Shown in pieces: positions 57,305 through 64,000 of a stretch of 64,000 nt of DNA. The DNA comes from Hyphomicrobiales bacterium (GTDB lineage: Bacteria; Pseudomonadota; Alphaproteobacteria; Rhizobiales; MH13), in assembly GCA_017642935.1 (NCBI GenBank), contig JAEPOK010000001.1:372001-436000 (forward strand). Reading direction: 5' to 3'. The position numbers were made by a program, and so were the translations under genes. Within the stretch, counting starts at the first letter, position 1. The number at the start of each line of letters is the position of its first letter. Under the pieces are notes generated by a model that was not told where the DNA came from, searched no databases, and saw only the letters and a list, made by a program, of their open reading frames with translations.

Positions 57305-59230
57305 GTGAAGGACAAAATTCTCTCAGCATCCGACGCTGCGGCCTTGGTCCGCGACGGGGATACGATCACCACATCGGGCTTTGTTGGGATCGGCGTGCCG
57401 GAGGCCCTTTTGGGCGCTCTGGAAACGCGGTTCATTGAGACGGCGGCACCACGCGATTTGACGCTTTTCTTCGCCGCAGGGCAGGGGGATGGCAAAGATC
57501 GCGGCCTGAACCATCTCGGCCATCCAGGGCTTCTCAAGCGTGTGGTTGGTGGTCATTGGGGGCTCATCCCCAAGGTTGGACGGCTCGCAATCGACGGGCT
57601 AATTGAAGCCTACAATTTGCCTCAAGGGGTGGTCAGCCATCTCTACCGCGACATCGCCGCCGGTAAGCCGGGAACACTGACCCATGTTGGCCTCGGAACT
57701 TTTGTCGATCCGCGCGTGGAAGGCGGTAAGATCAACGCCAACACGCGTGACGACTTGGTCAGTCTGATGCAAGTTGGCGGCAAGGAGTTTCTCTTCTACC
57801 AAGCCTTCCCGATTGACGTAGCCTTGCTGCGCGGATCGACTGCTGATCCGGCAGGCAATATCTCCATGGAGCGCGAGGCGCTCGTCATTGATGGTCTGGC
57901 GCAAGCGATGGCAGTGCGCAATTCTGGCGGCGTGGTCATCGTGCAGGTGGAACGCATTGCAGCGCGCGGGAGTCTGAGCCCGCGCGAGGTTCAGATACCG
58001 GCCGCTCTCGTCGATGCGGTGGTGGTGGCCGAGCCGCAGGACCATATGCAGACCTTTGCGACTGCCTATTCGCACCTGTTTGCCGGACGGTTCCGCGCGC
58101 CACCTGGCGCAGCGCCCGCCATGGACCTCAGTCCACGCAAGATCATTGCCAGGCGGGCGGCCTTCGAGCTCCCGGTCAATGGTGTGGTGAACCTTGGCAT
58201 TGGCATGCCGGAAGGCGTTGCTGCTGTGGCAGCCGAAGAAGGCTTGCTTGAGCATGTAACGCTGACGGCTGAACCGGGCGTCATGGGCGGACAGCCTGCA
58301 TCCGGGCTCGATTTTGGTGCGGCGATCAATACCGATGCCATCCTGCCCCAGCATCAGCAGTTTGATTTCTATGATGGCGGCGGCCTCGATCTGGCCGTTC
58401 TCGGCATGGCGGAGGTCGATGCGGTCGGCAATGTCAACGTCTCACGGTTTGGACCACGGCTTGCCGGGGCTGGCGGCTTCATCAATATCAGCCAGAATGC
58501 ACGCCAGGTCGTGTTCACCGGAACCTTCACAGCCGGCGGACTTGAGGTGGATGTTGGTGGCGGGCAAATCTCGATCGCCACCGAAGGCAGGGCCCGGAAG
58601 TTCCTGCAACAGGTTCAGCAGGTGACCTTTTCTGGCGAACGCGCGGCCGATCTCGGCACGCCGGTGCTGTTCGTGACGGAGCGCTGCGTTTTCCAACTCA
58701 CCAAGGATGGCTTGTACCTGGCGGAGGTCGCGCCGGGTATCGATGTGCAGGCTGATATTCTTGATCAGATGGGGTTCGCTCCCATTGTCGACCGGCCCGA
58801 CTTGATGGATGCCCGCCTGTTCGCCACCGAGCCGATGGGTCTTCGCATCGATTTGCTGCATCTCGATCTGGAAGATCGCATTGCCCTGGATGCCGCCACC
58901 AACCGGCTCTTCATCAATTTTGAGAAGCTGCGCATTCGCTCAGCCGAGGATGTGGAGCAGATCGCCGCGCGTGTCGAAACCCTGCTAGGTTCGCACGACC
59001 GCGCTGTTGACGTGATCGTCAATTATGATGGCACTCGGATTGATGAAGACATCGCCGAGGACTATGCGGCGATGGTCGCCGATCTGGAAGATCGCTTCTA
59101 TGCTCGTGTTACGCGTTATTCCTCCTCAGCCTTTATGCGGCTGAAGCTTGGCCAGACGCTGACCCGCGCGCCGCACATCTTCGAAACGGCTGAGGAGGCG
59201 CGGCGGTTCTTGGAGCAAGGTGAAGAGTGA
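57305..59230 (+). CDS. Acyl-CoA:acetate/3-ketoacid CoA-transferase (YdiF/Pct type)
   Basis: 641 residues, alpha and beta halves fused, from GTG 57305 with GGGAGGGG as ribosome site. First half: LVRDGDTITTSGFVGIGVPE; second half: NGVVNLGIGMPEGVAAVAAE, then the catalytic Glu in LTAEPGVMGGQPASG. Length extends about 110 residues past YdiF (about 530), with a C-terminal part that resembles acyl-CoA-linked extensions (FETAEEARRFLEQGEE). Transfers CoA between short-chain acids. Substrate not known; no clear pathway partner nearby. Confidence 0.88.
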   Translation: MKDKILSASDAAALVRDGDTITTSGFVGIGVPEALLGALETRFIETAAPRDLTLFFAAGQGDGKDRGLNHLGHPGLLKRVVGGHWGLIPKVGRLAIDGLIEAYNLPQGVVSHLYRDIAAGKPGTLTHVGLGTFVDPRVEGGKINANTRDDLVSLMQVGGKEFLFYQAFPIDVALLRGSTADPAGNISMEREALVIDGLAQAMAVRNSGGVVIVQVERIAARGSLSPREVQIPAALVDAVVVAEPQDHMQTFATAYSHLFAGRFRAPPGAAPAMDLSPRKIIARRAAFELPVNGVVNLGIGMPEGVAAVAAEEGLLEHVTLTAEPGVMGGQPASGLDFGAAINTDAILPQHQQFDFYDGGGLDLAVLGMAEVDAVGNVNVSRFGPRLAGAGGFINISQNARQVVFTGTFTAGGLEVDVGGGQISIATEGRARKFLQQVQQVTFSGERAADLGTPVLFVTERCVFQLTKDGLYLAEVAPGIDVQADILDQMGFAPIVDRPDLMDARLFATEPMGLRIDLLHLDLEDRIALDAATNRLFINFEKLRIRSAEDVEQIAARVETLLGSHDRAVDVIVNYDGTRIDEDIAEDYAAMVADLEDRFYARVTRYSSSAFMRLKLGQTLTRAPHIFETAEEARRFLEQGEE

Positions 59231-59235
59231 TGGCG

Positions 59236-60267
59236 TCAGACGCCCTCTGAGGACTGTTCCCAGAGGTTGATGTCGGCGTCATGGGCAAATTGGTCGATCT
59301 CGGCCAGTTCGTCCTCGGAGAATTCCATATTGCCGACCACGCCAACGCAATCTTCGATCTGCGAGGGTTTGGACGCGCCGATGAGTGCCGTCGTGATGCC
59401 GCCCTCTCGCAACACCCATGCAATCGCCATCTGGGCCAAGGTCTGGCCGCGCTTTTCGGCGATGGCGTTCAGGCCTCGGATGGACGCCAGTGTTGCGTCC
59501 GATAGGACGCCCGCATCGAGGGATTTATCCTGCGCTGCGCGGCTGCCTTCGGGGATGCCGCCCAGATATTTCTTGGTCAGTAGACCCTGGGCAAGGGGCG
59601 TGAAGGCAATCGAGCCGACACCAAGCTCTTTCAGGGTGTCTTTCAAACCGTCACGTTCCAGCCAGCGGTTGAACAAATTGTAGCTTGGCTGGTGGATAAG
59701 GCAGGGCGTGCCAAGCTCTTCCAGGATGGCGACGGCCTCGCGCGTGCGCTGCGAGTTGTAGGAGGAAATGCCTGCGTAGAGCGCCTTGCCGGAGCGCACG
59801 ATCTGGTCGAGCGCGCCCATGGTTTCTTCCAGCGGCGTGTTCGGGTCGAAACGGTGGGAATAGAAGATATCGACATAGTCGAGGCCCATGCGCTTCAGGC
59901 TCTGGTCGCAGGACGAGATCAGATATTTACGGGTGCCCCATTCGCCATAGGGGCCAGGCCACATCAGATAGCCGGCCTTGGAGGAAATAATCAGCTCATC
60001 GCGATAGCCGGCAAAGTCTGTGCGCAGTATCTCGCCAAAGGCTTCCTCGGCGCTGCCGGGAGGTGGTCCATAATTGTTGGCAAGATCGAAATGGGTGATG
60101 CCATGGTCGAACGCGGTCCGGCAGAGATCGCGCTTCACCTGATGTGGCGTGTCATGACCGAAATTGTGCCACAGCCCGAGCGAGATCACTGGCAGTTGCA
60201 GGCCGGATGCGCCGCAGCGGCGATAAACCATGCGGTCGTAGCGATCTGCGGCGGGTGTGTAGGTCAT
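59236..60267 (-). CDS. Aldo/keto reductase, YghZ/glyceraldehyde-3-phosphate reductase type
   Basis: 343 residues from ATG 60267 (AGAAAG upstream; the frame reaches higher but would overlap cysQ). MVYRRCGASGLQLPVISLGL is the conserved N-terminus of the YghZ/MgrA group. Catalytic Tyr in LANNYGPPPGSAEEAFG, Lys in IISSKAGYLMWPGPYGEWGT, His in IFYSHRFDPNTPLEET. E. coli YghZ reduces L-glyceraldehyde 3-phosphate and methylglyoxal. Convergent with the CoA-transferase gene (5 bases apart), 31 bases after cysQ. Confidence 0.9.
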   Translation of the reverse strand: MTYTPAADRYDRMVYRRCGASGLQLPVISLGLWHNFGHDTPHQVKRDLCRTAFDHGITHFDLANNYGPPPGSAEEAFGEILRTDFAGYRDELIISSKAGYLMWPGPYGEWGTRKYLISSCDQSLKRMGLDYVDIFYSHRFDPNTPLEETMGALDQIVRSGKALYAGISSYNSQRTREAVAILEELGTPCLIHQPSYNLFNRWLERDGLKDTLKELGVGSIAFTPLAQGLLTKKYLGGIPEGSRAAQDKSLDAGVLSDATLASIRGLNAIAEKRGQTLAQMAIAWVLREGGITTALIGASKPSQIEDCVGVVGNMEFSEDELAEIDQFAHDADINLWEQSSEGV

Positions 60268-60298
60268 GGTCAGTTTCTTTCTGTTGCGCTCGCGTCGG

Positions 60299-61150
60299 TC
60301 AGCCATTCTTGTCCGTTCGGTCTTTCAATTTCTCGCAACCCCAGGCGGTGAAGGCGCCGTTTCGCCAGCCTTCTGGTCCGAAGCGCACCCGCATGGGTTC
60401 ATCCTGTTCGTTGAGCACAACGCCGCCGGCGGCTTGCAATACGGCGATGCCGGCAGCCGTGTCCCACACCATGGTCGGTCCAAAGCGCGGATAGACGTCG
60501 GCTTTGCCTTCGGCGACCAAGCAGAATTTTAGGGCCGAGCCAATGGCGGTGGTGTTGCAACCGCTCATCTTCCCCAAAAAGGCTTCGGTCTTCGGGTCGC
60601 GGTGCGAGCGGCTGGCAACCGCGCGAATGGGCGTATCCGGGTCGGGGCAGGTGTTGATGGCGTGGATGTCGTCTCGGTCCACGGCATCGCCAGGGTGGAC
60701 CTTGGCGGCGAAGGCTGTGTCGCCAGCAAGCCACATTTTGTCATGGGCAGGCGCATAAACGACGCCGACGATGGGCACACCGTGTTCGACAAGCGCTATG
60801 TTGACGGAAAACTCGCCGTTCTTCTCGACAAATTCGCGTGTGCCATCAAGCGGATCGACGACGAAGAACAGATCGCCCAGCGCGTCTGGGTCAACGGTTT
60901 CAGCGCTTTCCTCAGATAGGACGGGGATGTCTGGCGCCAGGTCACGCAGCCCGTTGGCAACGATCTCGTCGGCGGCAAGATCGGCCTGGGTCAGCGGTGA
61001 CCCGTCCTCTTTGCCGATGACTTCAAATCCGTCCGCGTAGATGGCCATCACCGCGCGCCCGGCTTGCGAAGCTAGATTGGCCAGAGCTAGCGCCAGAGCA
61101 TTGCGATCTTGCGTCCAGTCGGTCGAGCGAGGCTGTGTGCCGGTGGCCAT
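60299..61150 (-). CDS. cysQ: 3'(2'),5'-bisphosphate nucleotidase CysQ
   Basis: 283 residues of the inositol monophosphatase-like family. Metal motif: VLSEESAETVD and FFVVDPLDGTREFVEKNGEF; C-terminal ligand in GPTMVWDTAAGIAVLQAAGG. CysQ removes 3'-phosphoadenosine 5'-phosphate from sulfate assimilation and keeps PAPS/PAP balanced. Length is about 30 residues above E. coli CysQ, mainly at the N-terminus (MATGTQPRSTDWTQDRNALA). Its presence is normal in sulfur-assimilating bacteria and does not prove a link with the sulfonate genes. Confidence 0.93.
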   Translation of the reverse strand: MATGTQPRSTDWTQDRNALALALANLASQAGRAVMAIYADGFEVIGKEDGSPLTQADLAADEIVANGLRDLAPDIPVLSEESAETVDPDALGDLFFVVDPLDGTREFVEKNGEFSVNIALVEHGVPIVGVVYAPAHDKMWLAGDTAFAAKVHPGDAVDRDDIHAINTCPDPDTPIRAVASRSHRDPKTEAFLGKMSGCNTTAIGSALKFCLVAEGKADVYPRFGPTMVWDTAAGIAVLQAAGGVVLNEQDEPMRVRFGPEGWRNGAFTAWGCEKLKDRTDKNG

Positions 61151-61245
61151 GGTTTGTCCGGGCGGAAAGGTTCGAGTCGAACGGTAGGCCCAAAGGTCGG
61201 CTGGTGTCCACAGCGTCAGAGGGCTGGCTCAGCACATGGCTTTTC

Positions 61246-61872
61246 TCAGAGACTGGCGCAAGCCTGGCGAGCGAGGTCTGTGATACGATTCCAGTCCTTG
61301 GCGGCAATGGCCTCTTTCGGTGTCAGCCAAGTGCCCCCGACCGCAAAGATGTTCGGCTCCGCCAATGTCTCTGATGCGGTTTCGGCTTTGATACCGCCGG
61401 TTGGACAGACCTTCATGTCGGGCATCACCGCATAGATCGCCTTGGCCATGGCTGTTCCGCCAGCCAGCGAAGCTGGAAAGAGCTTCACATCGTTCAATCC
61501 TTGATCGCGACAGGCCATAACCTCGGAGATCGTCTGACAGCCTGGAAGATGAGGGATCGGGGACTTTGCAACTGCTTCTAAAAGGCGCGGCGAAAGCCCC
61601 GGGCTGACGGTGAAATGCACGCCGGCATCCAGGCAGGTCTGAAGATCGTCCGGTGCTAACAAGGTCCCGACACCGACAAGCATCTCCGATCGCGCCTCGG
61701 CGATCCGCCGGGCCGCTGGAAGGCCAGCTGGGGTGCGCAAGGTCATTTCAATGCTCGTCAAGCCGCCTTCCAATAGAGCGTCAGCAAGCGGAAGCGCGTC
61801 GTCAGCATCCTCCACGACAACCACCGGGATGATGGGAGGGGTGGGGGCGTTGTCACTTAGACGCGGTGCCAT
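61246..61872 (-). CDS. eda: KDPG aldolase (Entner-Doudoroff)
   Basis: 208 residues from ATG 61872; longer starts would cross into the kinase promoter. IPVVVVEDADDALPLADALL and the catalytic Glu in SIEMTLRTPAG, and Schiff-base Lys in LNDVKLFPASLAGG. CPTGGIKAETASETLA binds phosphate. Cleaves 2-keto-3-deoxy-6-phosphogluconate to pyruvate and glyceraldehyde 3-phosphate. Divergent from the KDG kinase gene (108-base gap), so the two halves of KDG use lie together. Confidence 0.93.
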   Translation of the reverse strand: MAPRLSDNAPTPPIIPVVVVEDADDALPLADALLEGGLTSIEMTLRTPAGLPAARRIAEARSEMLVGVGTLLAPDDLQTCLDAGVHFTVSPGLSPRLLEAVAKSPIPHLPGCQTISEVMACRDQGLNDVKLFPASLAGGTAMAKAIYAVMPDMKVCPTGGIKAETASETLAEPNIFAVGGTWLTPKEAIAAKDWNRITDLARQACASL

Positions 61873-61980
61873 TCTGCATTCCTGCTTGTTTGCCTTGAGG
61901 CGGGTTGGGGCGGCATAGCCGGTTGCACGCGACAACGGCAAGGGCTTTGCGCGGCGCCGGTCGGCTTGTAAGGCAAGGGC

Positions 61981-62943
61981 ATGACCTTTCAAGACCCCTT
62001 TGCTTCGCTCGCCGACCCTGGCCGATCTTTGCGCGTTGCGACGCTCGGCGAGTGTATGATTGAACTTTCCGACCTTGGCGCCAGCGACGGACGCGTCGCG
62101 ATGGGCGTTGCCGGGGACACGCTGAATTTTGCCATCTACCTCGCGCGTTGTTGCCGGTGGGCCAACATCGAGGTCAGCTATCTGACGGCGCTTGGCGATG
62201 ATCAGTTGTCGGATCGGATGATTGCCGCCATGCGGGAGGAACAGGTCGCGTCGGACGATGTGGTGCGCCTAAAGGGCAAACTGCCTGGCATCTATGCGAT
62301 TGAGCTGGATGAAGCTGGTGAGCGCTCGTTTCGCTATTGGCGCTCGCAATCAGCCGCGAAAAGCATGTTCGGTGAGGAAGGGCTGAGCAATGAGACCATC
62401 GAAAGCTTCGACGTTTTTGCCCTGTCGGCGATCTCGCTTGCGATCCTACCGAAGGATGCGCGCAAGCGTCTGATTGATGTTTGTGGGCGGATGAAAGCCG
62501 CTGGCAAGGTCGTCGTGTTTGACAGCAATTATCGACCGGCGCTCTGGTCCAGCGAGGATGAGGCGCGAGAGGTGATCAGTGCCATGTGGGCAGCGACCAG
62601 TGTCGGCCTTCCTTCGCGCGATGATGAAGCCAAGCTTTGGCCAGGGGAAACGCCCGAGCAGCTATTTGCCCGGCTCAATGTGCCCGAAGTCGCCCTGAAA
62701 GACGGCGCAGGCGGGCCTTGGCTCTTCACCGGCGCGGCTTTGCCAAGGGCGGATTATCCTGCGGCTGATCAGGTCGTTGATACGACATCAGCGGGTGACT
62801 CATTTAACGCGGGCTATTTGTCCGCGCGCTTGCAAGGCAAGCTGCCAGAGGATGCAGCGATGGTGGGCCACAGGCTGGCCAGCGCAGTTATCGGCGAAAA
62901 AGGCGCGATTATTCCGCCGGCTGCGATGCCGAATCTGAGATAA
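61981..62943 (+). CDS. kdgK: 2-dehydro-3-deoxygluconokinase (PfkB family)
   Basis: 320 residues. PfkB fold: ATLGECMIELSD start, sugar-binding GVAGDTLNFAIYLARCC, catalytic-base GxGD motif in VVDTTSAGDSFNAGYLSARL. It phosphorylates KDG to KDPG for the aldolase divergently encoded beside it. ATG at 61981 follows AAGGCAAGGGC. The 3' end overlaps the convergent permease gene by 35 bases. Confidence 0.92.
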   Translation: MTFQDPFASLADPGRSLRVATLGECMIELSDLGASDGRVAMGVAGDTLNFAIYLARCCRWANIEVSYLTALGDDQLSDRMIAAMREEQVASDDVVRLKGKLPGIYAIELDEAGERSFRYWRSQSAAKSMFGEEGLSNETIESFDVFALSAISLAILPKDARKRLIDVCGRMKAAGKVVVFDSNYRPALWSSEDEAREVISAMWAATSVGLPSRDDEAKLWPGETPEQLFARLNVPEVALKDGAGGPWLFTGAALPRADYPAADQVVDTTSAGDSFNAGYLSARLQGKLPEDAAMVGHRLASAVIGEKGAIIPPAAMPNLR

Positions 62944-63772
62944 TGGCAGGCGCCCGCCGGTTGGGTTTCAACGTTTTCGCGACGAAAACCACGAGGAAGG
63001 CGGCCGTCAGCATTAGGATGATCGTTGGCGCCGGGGCGGAATCGATCCAGAAACTGGCGTAAATCCCCGCAAAGCTCGCGATCAAAGTCACGCCGACAGC
63101 GACCAGCATCATGCTGGCGAGGCGGCGCGTGACAAGGAAGGCGATCGCGCCCGGCGCAATCAGCAGACCGATGGCAAGGATGATGCCAACCGAGCTCAAG
63201 GTGGCCACGATGGTCAGTGAAAGCGCTGAAAGAAGCCCATAGTGCAACACCTTTGTCGGCAGACCGATGGTGCGTGCCTGAGCGGGGTCAAAAGCGTGCA
63301 GCATAAGATCGCGCCAGAAAAAAGCGATGCCAAGGGTGACGATCAGAGAAATCGAGCCCGTGACCCAGAGGTCTTGCGTGCCGATCCCGAGCATATTGCC
63401 GAACAGTATATGGTCCAGATGCATGCTGGTTGTGATGGACGCATAGATGACCAGCCCCAGCCCGAACATGCCGGAGAAAACGACGCCCAAGATGGTGTCC
63501 TGTTTGACCCGCGAGTTGTCCGATAAATAGCCGGTGGCGATGGAGCAGATTATGCCAGCGATGAACGCGCCGACCAAAAGCGGGATGCCGATCAGGTAAG
63601 CCAGGACGATGCCGGGTAGCACCGCATGAGCAAGTGCGTCGCCCATCAGCGACCAGCCCTTGAGCACCAAAAAACTGGACAGCAAGGCCGTCGGCACTGC
63701 CAAGATCGCGGCAACCAGAAAAGCCTTTTGCATGAAGCCAAACTGAAAGGGTAGAAGCAGCGCGTCTATCAT
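62909..63772 (-). CDS. sitD: Mn2+/Fe2+ ABC transporter permease (SitD-like)
   Basis: 287 residues, about 8 helices. FGFMQKAFLVAAILAVPTAL, then FLVLKGWSLMGDALAHAVLP is the ABC-3 permease signature; LDHILFGNMLGIG follows. It matches the Sit system (SitABCD) more than ZnuB by memory of sequence. Pairs with the permease at the window edge. Its last codons overlap the kdgK end. Confidence 0.88.
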   Translation of the reverse strand: MIDALLLPFQFGFMQKAFLVAAILAVPTALLSSFLVLKGWSLMGDALAHAVLPGIVLAYLIGIPLLVGAFIAGIICSIATGYLSDNSRVKQDTILGVVFSGMFGLGLVIYASITTSMHLDHILFGNMLGIGTQDLWVTGSISLIVTLGIAFFWRDLMLHAFDPAQARTIGLPTKVLHYGLLSALSLTIVATLSSVGIILAIGLLIAPGAIAFLVTRRLASMMLVAVGVTLIASFAGIYASFWIDSAPAPTIILMLTAAFLVVFVAKTLKPNRRAPAIISDSASQPAE

Positions 63773-63774
63773 GG

Positions 63775-64000
63775 CTAATGCCCCACAATAGGCGTCGCCA
63801 ATGGTTGGGCCTCACCGCCTTGACGTTCGAGGACCTCACGGCTTCGGCGTCTGTTGGCAAGCAGGCCATGCTTGGGAGCCCAAACAAAGGCGGCCAGAAA
63901 CAGCAGCGTCTGCAGGACGACGATTACGCCGCCAGTCGCACCGTCCAAGAAATAGCTGATGTAAGCGCCGACGAAGCAGGTGCTCGCGCCCAACACGACC
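63775..64000 (-). CDS. sitC: Mn2+/Fe2+ ABC transporter permease (SitC-like), C-terminal part
   Basis: Truncated by the window edge; about 75 residues of the C-terminal end remain. The last helix pair (CFVGAYISYFLDGATGGVIV) and the tail FVWAPKHGLLANRRRSREVL are characteristic of SitC/MntC-type permeases. It ends 2 bases before sitD, so both belong to one operon whose ATPase and binding protein lie beyond the edge. Confidence 0.85.
   Translation of the reverse strand, partial: VVLGASTCFVGAYISYFLDGATGGVIVVLQTLLFLAAFVWAPKHGLLANRRRSREVLERQGGEAQPLATPIVGH

Noticed and set aside
57112-57438. Possible small gene upstream of and overlapping the CoA-transferase start
   Set aside because: The frame runs into the CoA-transferase N-terminus in another register, is Arg/Gly-rich and has no convincing ribosome site.

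Overview
The window looks like chromosomal DNA of a marine alphaproteobacterium, perhaps Rhodobacterales or a marine Hyphomicrobiales; the exact genus cannot be read from the sequence. Reasons: high-GC codon use, an alphaproteobacterial-type LexA box (GTTC-N7-GTTC) before an imuA-imuB-dnaE2 cassette, an FnrL-type regulator with the usual four cysteines, a Na+-NQR operon, and two separate gene sets for C3 organosulfonates typical of marine heterotrophs. No tRNA, rRNA, insertion sequence, phage or CRISPR array was seen.

Layout. 1-2.8 kb: end of a GbsR/MarR-like regulator, then a cyanide-insensitive-type bd quinol oxidase. 2.8-13.3 kb: a sulfonate island with a divergent LysR regulator, CuyA (cysteate sulfo-lyase), a DegT-type PLP enzyme, an Asp/Glu racemase homologue, a betaine-type ABC importer, an HpsN-like dehydrogenase, a SuyZ/TauZ-type sulfite/sulfate exporter and RidA. 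13.3-24.5 kb: a GntR-controlled carbohydrate locus of unknown substrate (FGGY kinase, two class II aldolases, HAD phosphatase, MBL lactonase-like protein, ABC importer, UPF0261 protein). 24.6-28.3 kb: FnrL, PEP synthase, CBS protein. 28.3-37.3 kb: a sodium/redox block, nqrABCDEF-apbE-nqrM, a divergent pentaheme cytochrome c and a Na+/H+ antiporter. 37.4-43.1 kb: SOS mutagenesis cassette. 43.2-54.9 kb: a near-complete pathway for 2,3-dihydroxypropane-1-sulfonate (DHPS): TRAP importer, two 2-dehydrogenase candidates, HpsN, SuyAB, ComC, exporter, and a LacI regulator with a likely operator. 55-64 kb: exopolysaccharide chain-length/kinase-like protein, CoA-transferase, aldo/keto reductase, CysQ, KDPG aldolase, KDG kinase and a Mn/Fe ABC transporter running off the end.

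How it fits together. In the DHPS cluster, DHPS would be imported, its enantiomers interconverted by the two dehydrogenases, oxidised by HpsN to (R)-sulfolactate, and cleaved by SuyAB to pyruvate and sulfite, which is exported. The first island has its own HpsN paralogue and exporter but pairs them with CuyA, a racemase homologue and RidA. That gene set is what one would expect for an amino-sulfonate alcohol such as cysteinolate: oxidation of CH2OH to COOH gives cysteate, CuyA releases sulfite, and RidA clears the 2-aminoacrylate/imine. This is an inference and the most interesting candidate system here. Other notable points: a short NqrB-like subunit without a visible flavinylation motif, perfect GC hairpins just after all three complete substrate-binding-protein genes, paired GntR operators, and a small two-helix membrane protein leading the DHPS operon.
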